From Streptomyces xinghaiensis S187 (GTDB lineage Bacteria; Actinomycetota; Actinomycetes; Streptomycetales; Streptomycetaceae): a stretch of DNA of 64,000 nucleotides. The notes beneath the pieces were generated by a model. That model ran no database searches. It saw only the letters and a program-made list of their open reading frames with translations, and was not told the origin of the DNA. Location of the stretch: the NCBI RefSeq assembly GCF_000220705.2, contig NZ_CP023202.1:3658001-3722000 (forward strand). The letters run 5' to 3'. Within the stretch, counting starts at the first letter, position 1. The number at the start of each line of letters is the position of its first letter. This document shows positions 32,770-40,649 of the stretch, in pieces. A program made the position numbers and the translations under genes.

Positions 32770-33501
32770 ATGTGGTCACGCCGACTGGCCCTGGGCGCCG
32801 GGGCCGTCGTCCTCCCGCTGGCTCTGCTGGCGGTGCGGGACGCGGCCGTACGGTCCGACCCTCCCGGCCGACACGAACCCGCCGCGATACGCCCGGCGGC
32901 ACCCCGTCCCGCGATCGTCAGCAGGCAGAAGTGGGACGCGGACGAGGACCTGGTCCGCGAGCGCGCGCCGTACAGCGGCGCCGTCAGCGCCGTCTTCGTC
33001 CACCACACCGGGCACCCCAACGGTTACGACTGCGCCGACGTCCCGGAACTGCTGCGCTCGCTCCAGACCGAGCACGTCACCCACGAGGGCTGGGACGACA
33101 TCGGCTACAACTTCGTCGTGGACCGGTGCGGCACCATCTACGAGGGCCGGGCCGGCAGCGCCAGCCGCCCCGTACGCGGAGCGCACGCCAAGGGCTTCAA
33201 CGCCCACACCGTGGGCATAGCGGCGCTGGGCACCTTCACGGAAGGGACGCCGGTACCGGGGGAGCTGCTCGCGGGCATGGCGAAGGTCGCCGCGTGGAAG
33301 CTGCGGCCCGGGGCCGACCCCCGCGGCACGGTGAGGCTGACCTCCAGCAACGACGAGAGCCGCTACGACAAGGGCGACAAGGCCGAACTCAACGTCATCT
33401 CCGGGCACCGCGACGGCTACGAGACCGACTGCCCCGGCGAGGCGCTGTACCAGCGGCTGCCCGCGCTCCGCGAGGCCGTGGCCCGGCTGCGCGACCGCTG
33501 A
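32770..33501 (+). CDS. Exported PGRP/amidase_2 family N-acetylmuramoyl-L-alanine amidase
   Basis: The 243-residue protein has an N-terminal membrane/signal segment (RRLALGAGAVVLPLALLAV) and a peptidoglycan-recognition amidase fold. Zinc-ligand and catalytic residues are visible: FVHHTGHPNGYDC, the DIGYNFVVDRCGTIYEGR segment with the conserved Tyr, and the late ISGHRDGYETDCPGEALY with the second His and Cys ligands. It should cleave the lactyl-amide bond of peptidoglycan stems outside the membrane. The ATG at 32770 begins right before the signal; an upstream extension to 32683 is possible but lacks protein character. Confidence 0.9.
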   Translation: MWSRRLALGAGAVVLPLALLAVRDAAVRSDPPGRHEPAAIRPAAPRPAIVSRQKWDADEDLVRERAPYSGAVSAVFVHHTGHPNGYDCADVPELLRSLQTEHVTHEGWDDIGYNFVVDRCGTIYEGRAGSASRPVRGAHAKGFNAHTVGIAALGTFTEGTPVPGELLAGMAKVAAWKLRPGADPRGTVRLTSSNDESRYDKGDKAELNVISGHRDGYETDCPGEALYQRLPALREAVARLRDR

Positions 33502-33554
33502 GCCGGCGGACACCTCCGCTTCCCGCCTCCCGCTTCCCGGGCCTTCTCGGGACC

Positions 33555-34565
33555 CTAGGCCACCGGGGCCTGCGCCGCCCGCCGGCCGGCCACGGGCGCG
33601 CCCGGGCGGTCCCGGTCGTCCTGCGCGTCCCGGTCATGCCCGTCGGGCAGGCGTGCGGCGTGCGCCGTGTGCTCCGCCGCGTCGGTGATCAGCCGGGCCA
33701 CCGGGCCCGGATGGGAGACGTGGGCGAAGTGCGGGGCGTCGACCTCGACGGTGCGGGCGCCGGCGCGGCGGGCCATGAAGCGCTCGGCGGCGGGCGACAG
33801 GGCGCGGTCCTCGCGAGCGACCAGGAACCACGAGGGGATGGTCCGCCAGGCCGCCGCCCGGGACACGCCGGTCACCGCGGCCAGCCCGATCGGACGCTGG
33901 TAAACCGCCATCAGCGCCGCCTCGCGCCTGGGGACGTCCGCCATCAGGACCTGGCGGTACCGGTCCCGCCGGACGTAGAACTCGGTGCCCGTCCCGCCGT
34001 CCGGCCGCGTGTAGGGAACCGGCACGACCGCTTCCGAGACCTCGCCGCCGGGGAACGCCTCGCTGATCGTCTCCGTGCTCTCGCCCACGTCGAGGGCGAA
34101 GGCCGCGATGTAGACCAGCGCCTTGACGTCCGGGTCGCCCGCCGCGGCGTTGCTGATCACCGCGCCCGCGTAGGAGTGCCCGACGAGCACCACGGGACCC
34201 TCGATGGTCCGGAGGACGGACGCGATGTACGCGGAGTCCCCGGCGAGGTCCCGCAGCGGGTTGGCCGGGGCGATCACCGGATACCCCTGGTGCCGCAGCC
34301 GTTTGATCACGCCGCGCCACGCGGAGCCGTCCGAGAAGGCCCCGTGCACCAGTACGACGGTGGGCCGGTCCCGGTGCCCCGGCCGGGAATCGGTCCCGCC
34401 CGCGCCGCCGTCCCCGCCGCCGGGGGTTCCGGCGTGTGACGGGACCACGGTGCCGAGGAGAGCGGCGGCGACCAGGGCGACGGCGCCGGAGGCACGACGG
34501 AGCCGCGAGCGGGCGGTGCGGTGGATGCGGGAGGCGGGCGGGAGCAGGGGCACGGCGGAACTCAC
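33555..34565 (-). CDS. Exported alpha/beta hydrolase
   Basis: The 336-residue protein has an N-terminal signal/anchor (LRRASGAVALVAAALLGTVV) and an alpha/beta hydrolase fold: oxyanion loop VVLVHGAFSDGSAW, nucleophile elbow VGHSYAGAV (Ser at about residue 132), a late acid region FLVAREDRALSP and the catalytic His in VEVDAPHFAHVSHP. It is similar to small esterase/EstC-type hydrolases. A GTG at 34565 is taken as the start; longer versions would run through Arg/Ala-rich, palindrome-containing sequence. The substrate is unknown. It converges on the amidase gene with 53 bases between. Confidence 0.87.
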   Translation of the reverse strand: MSSAVPLLPPASRIHRTARSRLRRASGAVALVAAALLGTVVPSHAGTPGGGDGGAGGTDSRPGHRDRPTVVLVHGAFSDGSAWRGVIKRLRHQGYPVIAPANPLRDLAGDSAYIASVLRTIEGPVVLVGHSYAGAVISNAAAGDPDVKALVYIAAFALDVGESTETISEAFPGGEVSEAVVPVPYTRPDGGTGTEFYVRRDRYRQVLMADVPRREAALMAVYQRPIGLAAVTGVSRAAAWRTIPSWFLVAREDRALSPAAERFMARRAGARTVEVDAPHFAHVSHPGPVARLITDAAEHTAHAARLPDGHDRDAQDDRDRPGAPVAGRRAAQAPVA

Positions 34566-34943
34566 TCTCTGGCGGTGCGGTGCGGTGCGGTCCGGCCCGT
34601 GCCACGCGCGGGCTCGTGCACGAGCCGGTGCGGGGCCCGTGCACGGACCGTGCGAGGACGGTGACAGCCCGAGCCTCACCGAACCGGCCGGGCCCGTCGC
34701 GCCGGGCAGGGCGAACGAGTGAGGCGCGGGGCGGGAGCGGAAGACGGACGGCGCGACGGCGGGAAACGGGGAACAGGGAACGGGAACGAGGAACAGGGAA
34801 CGGGCGCCGGGGGGCGGACGGGCCCAGGAGAAGCGTCACCGCGAGAAGATCTGCTCTCCCTGCATCCGAACACGGTCCTCAACCCGAAATATGTGATGAA
34901 TGCTCCGCAATCGGACGGAGCGTCGTCGTGAAGGGGTATTTCG
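34566..34943. promoter_or_regulatory. Divergent intergenic region with a 16-bp palindrome
   Basis: GGCTCGTGCACGAGCC (34611-34626) is a perfect palindrome 46 bases before the hydrolase start; the half-related CCCGTGCACGG follows at about 34638. A second zone (34755-34805) has GGGAAC(A/G)-type direct repeats. AT-richer DNA at 34885-34920 probably holds the promoter of the DUF4397 gene. Operator role of the palindrome is inferred. Confidence 0.5.
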
Positions 34944-35804
34944 ATGAGGAATTGCCGCAGCGCCGCGGCCATCGCGGCCACGGTGGGCATATGCGCCCTC
35001 GGACTCTCCGCCGCCCCCGCCCAGGCCGGGCCGTCGCAGACCGGGGAGGGCAAGGCACAGGTATCCGTCTTCCACGGCGTTCCGGGCCTCACCGTCGATG
35101 TGTACGCCAACGGCAAGGAACTCCTGCCGAACTTCAAACCCGGCACGCTGACAGCGCCGCAGGCGCTCGACCCGGGCAGCTACGACATCGAGGTCTTCGA
35201 GGCCGGCGCCGACCCCGAGGGGACGCCCGCCATCCAGAAGACGGTGGAGGTCCCGGCCGGGGCGAACGCCACGGTCGCCGCCCATCTGACCGCGGACGGC
35301 AAGCCGACCCTCAACGCCTACGTCAACGACGTGTCGAAGGTGCCCGCCGGCAAGGCCCGGCTCACCGTGCGCCATGTCGCGGCCGCGCCGGCCGTCGATG
35401 TGCGGGCCGACGGAACACCGATCGTCAAGGGGCTGGAGAACCCCAAGGAGGCCACCACCACGGTGCCCGCGGGCACGGTGAACGCCGACGTCACCCTGGC
35501 CGGGACGGACGATGTCGTCATCGGCCCGGCGCAGCTCGCCCTGAAGGAGGGCACGAGCAACGTCGTCTACGCCTGGGGCAGCGCGGAGGAGGAGAACCTC
35601 GCACTCAAGACCCAGACCTTCAGCGGCCTCCACAGCGCCCCGGACGGCGTCAAGGGCGGCCAGAGCGACTCGCTGATGCAGGCCGGCGCGGACAGCTCGG
35701 ACGGCGCCTCCGCCTGGGCGGCCTGGTCGGGTGCGGGTGCGCTCGCCGCGGCCGGTGTGCTGCTCACCCGTACGGCCTGGCGCGGCAGCCGCTCCCGGGG
35801 CTGA
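34944..35804 (+). CDS. Exported DUF4397 domain protein with C-terminal anchor
   Basis: The 286-residue protein has a signal peptide (residues 1-28, ending APAQA), two tandem DUF4397-type beta domains (VSVFHGVPGLTVDVYANGKEL and VRHVAAAPAVDVRADGTPI) and a C-terminal hydrophobic segment followed by RTAWRGSRSRG. It has no LPXTG. DUF4397 proteins are surface proteins of unknown role. A class F-type sortase gene follows in the same direction 303 bases on; functional linkage is possible but the sorting motif is missing. AAGGGG precedes the ATG. Confidence 0.88.
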   Translation: MRNCRSAAAIAATVGICALGLSAAPAQAGPSQTGEGKAQVSVFHGVPGLTVDVYANGKELLPNFKPGTLTAPQALDPGSYDIEVFEAGADPEGTPAIQKTVEVPAGANATVAAHLTADGKPTLNAYVNDVSKVPAGKARLTVRHVAAAPAVDVRADGTPIVKGLENPKEATTTVPAGTVNADVTLAGTDDVVIGPAQLALKEGTSNVVYAWGSAEEENLALKTQTFSGLHSAPDGVKGGQSDSLMQAGADSSDGASAWAAWSGAGALAAAGVLLTRTAWRGSRSRG

Positions 35805-36107
35805 GCACCGGGCGGGGCCCGCGCCCCGTACTCCCCGGTCTCCCCGGCACCCCTAGGCGTCGCGGTGCCCGCCGCCGGCTCCGGCCGGCGGGTGGCGGGC
35901 CTCCGCGGCCCGGACGGCTGGTGACCGGTGACCGGGGCGACCGGACGGACCGGACGGACCGGACGGGCAGGTGCGGCAAGGCCGCCCGGCGTGCGCCCGC
36001 GCGCCGGGCGGCCGCCCGCGCGGCCCGGGGCCGGGGGCCCCAACGGAAACCCGTGCGAGGAAGGACCACCGGACGAGAGCCCGGACGAGACAGGGGCGAG
36101 AGCTGGG
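35805..36107 (+). other. Gap between DUF4397 and sortase genes
   Basis: No gene is convincing. A CCGGACGGA unit is repeated three times from 35941, and the last 60 bases are purine-rich and contain the poorly defined ribosome site of the sortase gene. Confidence 0.4.
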
Positions 36108-36878
36108 ATGAACGTGAGGACCGGAGCGGGAACGCGAGTGTGGGCGGCGGTGCGGAAGGTCCTGGCCTCCCGCGGATTCCGCCCCTGGCTGTCGGCCGGT
36201 GCCGTCGCGGCGATGGCCGCCATCATGGTGGTGGCGACCCTGCTGGCCGTGCCGGAGCCGGAAACCGGGGAGGGCGCGCCGCCGCCCGGCTTCGGCGACC
36301 GGCGGTCCGCGGGAGGGACGGGCGGCGGGGACGGCGGCCGGGAGGACGACGGGGGCGCACCCCCCGGCCGTTCACGGGACGCACCGGACGGCATCGCCCG
36401 CGCGGAGCCGGACCGGCGGGCCTCCGCGGTCACGCCGCCGGTCCGGCTCCGCATCCCCCGGCTGCGGGTCGACGCGCAGGTCCAACCGGTCGGCCTGGCC
36501 CGGGACGGCACGGTCGCGGTGCCCGGTGACGCCGCCGGCACCGGCTGGTACCGGTACGGCCCGGCCCCCGGCGCCCCCGCCGGCTCCGCCGTCCTGGTCG
36601 GCCACGTCGACTCGCGCACGGGCAGGCTGGGCGCGCTGGCCGCGCTCCACGACGTCCGCGCGGGGGACGCCGTCGTCGTCCGCCGCAAGGGCGCGCCGGC
36701 GGTCCGCTACAGGGTGGTGTCCCGGGAGGTCCGGGACCGCGACCGGCTGCCGGGCGAGCTGTTCCGCCGCAACGGCCCCCCGGTGCTGACGCTGATCACC
36801 TGCACGCTGCCGTACGACCGCGAGCAGGGCGGCTACCGGAACAACCTGATCGTGACCGCCACCCGGGTGAGCGGCTAG
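36108..36878 (+). CDS. Class F (actinobacterial) sortase
   Basis: The 256-residue protein is a membrane-anchored transpeptidase. One N-terminal membrane segment (FRPWLSAGAVAAMAAIMVVATLLAV) is followed by a flexible Gly/Pro-rich linker and the sortase barrel with the catalytic His in LVGHVDSRTG (about residue 162), the Cys in LTLITCTLPYDRE (about 230) and the Arg in GGYRNNLIVTA. Small class F enzymes of this layout are common in Streptomyces. The ATG at 36108 is chosen as the first start before the membrane segment. Partner substrates are not evident beyond the neighbouring DUF4397 protein. Confidence 0.9.
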   Translation: MNVRTGAGTRVWAAVRKVLASRGFRPWLSAGAVAAMAAIMVVATLLAVPEPETGEGAPPPGFGDRRSAGGTGGGDGGREDDGGAPPGRSRDAPDGIARAEPDRRASAVTPPVRLRIPRLRVDAQVQPVGLARDGTVAVPGDAAGTGWYRYGPAPGAPAGSAVLVGHVDSRTGRLGALAALHDVRAGDAVVVRRKGAPAVRYRVVSREVRDRDRLPGELFRRNGPPVLTLITCTLPYDREQGGYRNNLIVTATRVSG

Positions 36879-36924
36879 CCGTGGTGCGGAGGATCGGGGC
36901 GACCGGCTCCCTATCGTCGCGTGG

Positions 36925-37482
36925 GTGACCGGAACCCGCACGGACGCCGAACTGGCCGAAGGCTTCGCCCGCGGTGACGAGGGCTGCCTCGCGGAGGCGT
37001 ACCGCCGCTGGGCCGGACTGGTGCACACGTTCGCCGGCCGCGCGCTCGGCGACGCGAGCGAGGCGGAGGACGTCACCCAGGAGGTGTTCGTCAGCGCCTG
37101 GCGGGGCCGCGCCGGCTACTCGCCCGACCGGGGTTCCCTGCCCGGCTGGCTGCTCGGCATCGCCCGCCGCAGGATCGCCGACGCCCTGCGGGCCCGCAGC
37201 AGCCGCCAGGACAAGGCCCGGCGGGCCGCGGGCGCGGTCGTCGACCGGCCGGGGGGCGACCCGGTGGACGGGGTCGTCGACAGCGTGCTGGTGATGGACG
37301 AGCTCTGCGCCCTGCCGCAGCCGCAGCAGCAGATCCTGCGGCTGGCCTTCTACCACGACTTCACGCAGGCGCAGATCGCGGAACGGCTGGATCTGCCGCT
37401 GGGCACCGTGAAGACCCATGTCCGCCGGAGTCTGGGCCGGCTGAGAACGCGAATGGAGACGGACGGTGACGGAGCACGCTGA
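36925..37482 (+). CDS. ECF-type RNA polymerase sigma factor
   Basis: The 185-residue protein carries region 2 (LVHTFAGRALGDASEAEDVTQEVFVSAWR, with the core-binding/-10 recognising helix) and region 4 (LPQPQQQILRLAFYHDFTQAQIAERLDLPLGTVKTHVRRSLGRLR) of group 4 sigma factors. GTG 36925 is the start. The stop region overlaps the start of the putative anti-sigma gene by 17 bases, so the two are a coupled sigma/anti-sigma module. Target promoters are not identified in the window. Confidence 0.93.
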   Translation: MTGTRTDAELAEGFARGDEGCLAEAYRRWAGLVHTFAGRALGDASEAEDVTQEVFVSAWRGRAGYSPDRGSLPGWLLGIARRRIADALRARSSRQDKARRAAGAVVDRPGGDPVDGVVDSVLVMDELCALPQPQQQILRLAFYHDFTQAQIAERLDLPLGTVKTHVRRSLGRLRTRMETDGDGAR

Positions 37483-38038
37483 CCCGGCCCTGCTGGCCGA
37501 ACTGGCCCTCGGCGACCGGCCGTCCGCCGGGGAGGAAGACGGGGCGGACGCCGGTTCGGCCGGTGGCGGGGCGGAACCGCGGGCCGCCGAGCGCCATCTC
37601 GCGGCCTGCCCGCGGTGCCGGGACACCCTGGCCGCGCTGCGCCGGATCATCGCGGCCGCCCGGAACGTCTCCCCGGACGACAGGGTGACGGCACCGCCGG
37701 AAGCCCTCTGGGAGCGCATCGCGGCGGAACTCGGACTGACCGGCGGGCCCGGCGCGACCGGTGCGTCCGGCGTGACCGGCGGCGGAACGCCCGGCTCCCG
37801 CCTCCGGAGCCGGCTGCGCCGCACGGGCCCGGCCGAGCCCGTGCCGGTCCGCCCGGCCGAGCACCCCGACGAGCCGGTGCCGGCGGCGCATTCCGTCCCG
37901 CTGAGAGCCGTCCCGCCGGAAGAAGCCGTGCCGCATTCCGCCGTGGGAGAACCGGCCCGGCCGGAAGCGGCGGACGCCGAGCCCGTCCCGGCCCGCCCGG
38001 GCGGCACGGGCGGCACGGGCGGCGACAGCACGCGCTGA
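37466..38038 (+). CDS. Zinc-binding anti-sigma factor, apparently truncated
   Basis: The 190-residue protein shows an anti-sigma zinc domain signature (ERHLAACPRCRDTLAALR: H-x3-C-x2-C at about residues 43-50) and overlaps the sigma gene. After about residue 95, where related proteins continue into a linker, membrane helix and extracellular RskA-like domain, this one has only a Pro/Glu/Ala-rich tail without a membrane segment. It would thus be a soluble anti-sigma factor, or a protein shortened by a frameshift. Confidence 0.8.
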   Translation: MTEHADPALLAELALGDRPSAGEEDGADAGSAGGGAEPRAAERHLAACPRCRDTLAALRRIIAAARNVSPDDRVTAPPEALWERIAAELGLTGGPGATGASGVTGGGTPGSRLRSRLRRTGPAEPVPVRPAEHPDEPVPAAHSVPLRAVPPEEAVPHSAVGEPARPEAADAEPVPARPGGTGGTGGDSTR

Positions 38039-38171
38039 GACCGTCGAGCCGCACCTCACCCATCGGCAACCGGCATCGGCAACCGGCGACCCGCCAACCG
38101 CTGCCCGCTGACCCGAGAGGTCCGGCGGGGCCCGGTCCCCGGCCCCGTTTCCGTTCAGCCCTGCCGGCCGG

Positions 38172-39155
38172 TCAGTCCTGCTCCGCGCCCGAGGGCAGCC
38201 GGCGCAGTGTCATCCTGGAGGCGGTGTCGCTGCCGAAGCCGTGGTCCAGGAGCTTCGCGGCATCGGTGTAGCGGCTGCTGCCGTTCAGGACGACCCCGAC
38301 CAGGGTCTTGCCGCCGCGGGTCGCGGCGAACACGAGGCACGGGCCCGCGGCGGTCCCGGTGCCGGTCTTGATGCCGACGGCGCCGGAGTAGGAGCCGAGC
38401 AGCCGGTTGGTGTTGTACCAGGTGTAGGTGCGGGTGCCGCCGGTGCTCGTCTTGGCGTAGCGCACGGTCTTCCGCGTCTTCACGACGGTGCGGAACGTCG
38501 AGTACTTCATCGCGCTGCGGGCCAGCTTCGCCAGGTCACGCGGGGTGGTGTAGTTGCTGCCGGTCGTCGAGATGCCGTCGAACGAGTCGAACTCGGTGTT
38601 GGTCATACCGAGGGTGTCGGCCTTCTTGTTCATCTTCCCGATGAACGACTTCACCCGCGCGGAGCGCGTGGTGCCGCTGCCGAAGGTGTCCGCGAGGGCG
38701 TACGCGGCGTCGCAGCCGGAGGGCAGCATCGTCGCGTAGAGCAGCTGCCGGACGGTGACCTTGTCGCCCGTTCTGAGGTCGGCCGTGCTGGCGCCCTCAC
38801 GGGCGACGTAGTCGCGGTACGCCTGCTGGACGGTGACCTTCCGGTCCAGGTCGAGACCGGTCTGGCTGAGCACCACGCGGACCGTCATGATCTTCGTGGT
38901 GCTGGCCATCTGCCGCTTGGTGTCGGCGTACTTGCCGTAGATCCTGGAGCCGTCCGCCTGGTTCAGCAGGAACGCGCCCTTGGCGCTGACGGAGGGCGCG
39001 GGCGGCCCGGACGGGGCGGCCTGCGCGGGCGTGGCCACGGCCGGTACGGCCAGCACGGCACCGGCGGTCACGACGACGGCGGCGGCCCGGCGTCCGCGCG
39101 CGAGCGGGGGCGCACCGGCTCCGCGCGCACGCGGGCCCTTGTCGAGGGTTCTCAC
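38172..39155 (-). CDS. D-alanyl-D-alanine carboxypeptidase (class A low-molecular-weight PBP)
   Basis: The 327-residue secreted enzyme trims D-Ala from peptidoglycan stems. A signal segment (RRAAAVVVTAGAVLAVPAVATPAQA) precedes the catalytic domain with the SxxK motif STTK (about residue 85), the second motif as SGC in LPSGCDAAYALAD where many relatives have SxN, and the KTG triad in VGIKTGTGTAAG. The Cys variant of the second motif is a feature of a Streptomyces group. It lacks the long C-terminal membrane anchor. It converges on the anti-sigma gene. Confidence 0.93.
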   Translation of the reverse strand: MRTLDKGPRARGAGAPPLARGRRAAAVVVTAGAVLAVPAVATPAQAAPSGPPAPSVSAKGAFLLNQADGSRIYGKYADTKRQMASTTKIMTVRVVLSQTGLDLDRKVTVQQAYRDYVAREGASTADLRTGDKVTVRQLLYATMLPSGCDAAYALADTFGSGTTRSARVKSFIGKMNKKADTLGMTNTEFDSFDGISTTGSNYTTPRDLAKLARSAMKYSTFRTVVKTRKTVRYAKTSTGGTRTYTWYNTNRLLGSYSGAVGIKTGTGTAAGPCLVFAATRGGKTLVGVVLNGSSRYTDAAKLLDHGFGSDTASRMTLRRLPSGAEQD

Positions 39156-39479
39156 TTCACACGCTCCGAATCGGCCTGAAACGGCGGGAATCTGTCAGCA
39201 GCGGACAGCCGGGCGGGCGCTGTTCCACTCTCTCCACGACTCATGACTCATGAGACCGGCCGAAGTATGTACGGACCGGAGGAGTGGATTCTCGTACGGT
39301 CCGACCGGACCGCCCGAGCCGGGTCCTGCTTCGCACCGCCCCGGCCGAGGACCGCACGCACGGCGGACCCGGGCGCCCCCGCCCCAAAGTGGTCGGGCCT
39401 TTCTTTGCCCCGATGGGCCGATGCCGTTCACCGGCCGGGGAGGCACACTTCGAGTACACGGACGAGGAGGCGGGCAGCC
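39156..39479. promoter_or_regulatory. Divergent promoter region with 15-bp palindrome
   Basis: CTCATGA-C-TCATGAG at 39240-39254 is a perfect 7-1-7 palindrome between the carboxypeptidase gene (leftward) and the DUF3048 gene (rightward). Palindromes of this shape are typical operator cores. No gene is convincing in the rest, though open frames extend through it. Confidence 0.5.
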
Positions 39480-40430
39480 ATGGCCAGGACGGCGACGCGA
39501 CGGACCGTACTGCTGACAGCGGCGCTGTCGCTGCTGGCAGCGGCCTGCCAGACGGAGGACGGTGACGGGGACGGCGACGGACGTTCGCCCTTCACCGGCG
39601 AACGGGGCGCGGGTGAGAAGGTCCTCGCCGTCAAGATCGACAACGTGCGGGCGGCCAGGCCCCACACGGGCCTGGACAAGGCCGACATCGTCTACATCGA
39701 GCAAGTCGAGGCCGGGCTCACCCGGATACTGGCGATCCTCGCCTCCGAGCTGCCCGAATCCCTCGGTCCGGTGCGCAGCGCCCGCGAGTCGGACCTCGAA
39801 CTGCTGCGCCAGTTCGGCACCCCCGCACTTGCGTACTCCGGTGTGCAGAGCAAGCTGCGCCCCCTGGTGGAGGCCGCCCCGCTGATCCCCCTCCCGCCGG
39901 GCGAACTCACCGACGGGTACGTCCGCGACCCGAGCCGCTCCGCGCCCCACAACCTCTACCTCCGCCCCGACCGCGCCGTGCGCGCCGCCTCCGGGGCCTC
40001 GGCGCCGCGCGACATCGGCTTCCGCTTCGGCCCGGCACCGAGCGGCGGCCGCGAGACCGGGGAGCACACCGTCCGCTTCCCGGCCGCGAGCTTCACCTTC
40101 GACTGGTCCGCCCAGGAGAAGCGCTGGCTGGTCTCCATGGACGGGTCACCGGCCCGCACGAACGGCAGCGACCGGCTGGGCGCGGCCACCGTCGTCGTCC
40201 AGTACGTGACGGTCCGCCCCTCCGACTACGGCGACCGCTCGGGCAGCATCACCCCCTACACGGAGACCGTGGGCTCCGGCCGCGCCCTGGTCCTGCGCGA
40301 CGGCCGGGAGTACGAGGCCGAGTGGAGCCGCCCCTCGGCGAACGCCGGCACCACCTTCACCGACACCGAGGGCCGCCGCCTCCCCTTCGCCCGCGGCCCG
40401 GTCTGGGTGGCCCTCGCCCCGGTGGACTGA
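39480..40430 (+). CDS. DUF3048-domain lipoprotein
   Basis: The 316-residue protein is a lipoprotein: a short signal (RRTVLLTAALSLLAAAC) ends in a lipobox with Cys at about residue 24. The mature part matches DUF3048 (YerB-like) proteins: KIDNVRAARPHTGLDKADIVYIEQVEAGLTR, LPESLGPVRSARESDLELLRQF and the C-terminal RPSDYGDRSGSITPYTETVGSG. Function is unknown; homologues are envelope proteins. The ATG at 39480 follows GACGAGGAGG. Three acidic GDGDGD repeats follow the lipobox. Confidence 0.92.
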   Translation: MARTATRRTVLLTAALSLLAAACQTEDGDGDGDGRSPFTGERGAGEKVLAVKIDNVRAARPHTGLDKADIVYIEQVEAGLTRILAILASELPESLGPVRSARESDLELLRQFGTPALAYSGVQSKLRPLVEAAPLIPLPPGELTDGYVRDPSRSAPHNLYLRPDRAVRAASGASAPRDIGFRFGPAPSGGRETGEHTVRFPAASFTFDWSAQEKRWLVSMDGSPARTNGSDRLGAATVVVQYVTVRPSDYGDRSGSITPYTETVGSGRALVLRDGREYEAEWSRPSANAGTTFTDTEGRRLPFARGPVWVALAPVD

Positions 40431-40532
40431 GCACCCGCGGAACCGCGCACGGCCGGAGCACGTCTCCGTGCCCGCCCCGAGCGGGAGCAGCGGGACCTGC
40501 GGTTCCGGCCGATCGTTTCCGGACACGGCAAC

Positions 40533-40572
40533 GTTCACCGGGCGATACCCCTACCGGTAACCGGTAGAGGGT
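40533..40572 (+). promoter_or_regulatory. Promoter-region palindrome and PHO-like half-site before the second PhoX-like gene
   Basis: CTACCGGT-A-ACCGGTAG (40551-40567) is a perfect 17-bp palindrome, flanked by ACCC on the left and GGGT on the right. GTTCACC (40533-40539) matches one PhoP unit but has no good second unit 11 bases away. A CTTAGCGTC sequence at 40591 also occurs just upstream of the first phoX gene (about 5973). It indicates a regulated promoter; the regulator is undetermined. Confidence 0.5.
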
Positions 40573-40649
40573 CGCACGTTAATGAAGTCCTCTTAGCGTC
40601 CGGCGCAGCCACCCCGCACATCAGGGTCACCCACAGAAGGACGCACACC

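Noticed and set aside
40545..40560. Another CsoR/CstR operator (ATACCC-CTAC-CGGTAA)
   Set aside because: The right half is poor and the bases belong to a better 17-bp palindrome; gene function is unrelated to sulfur or copper.
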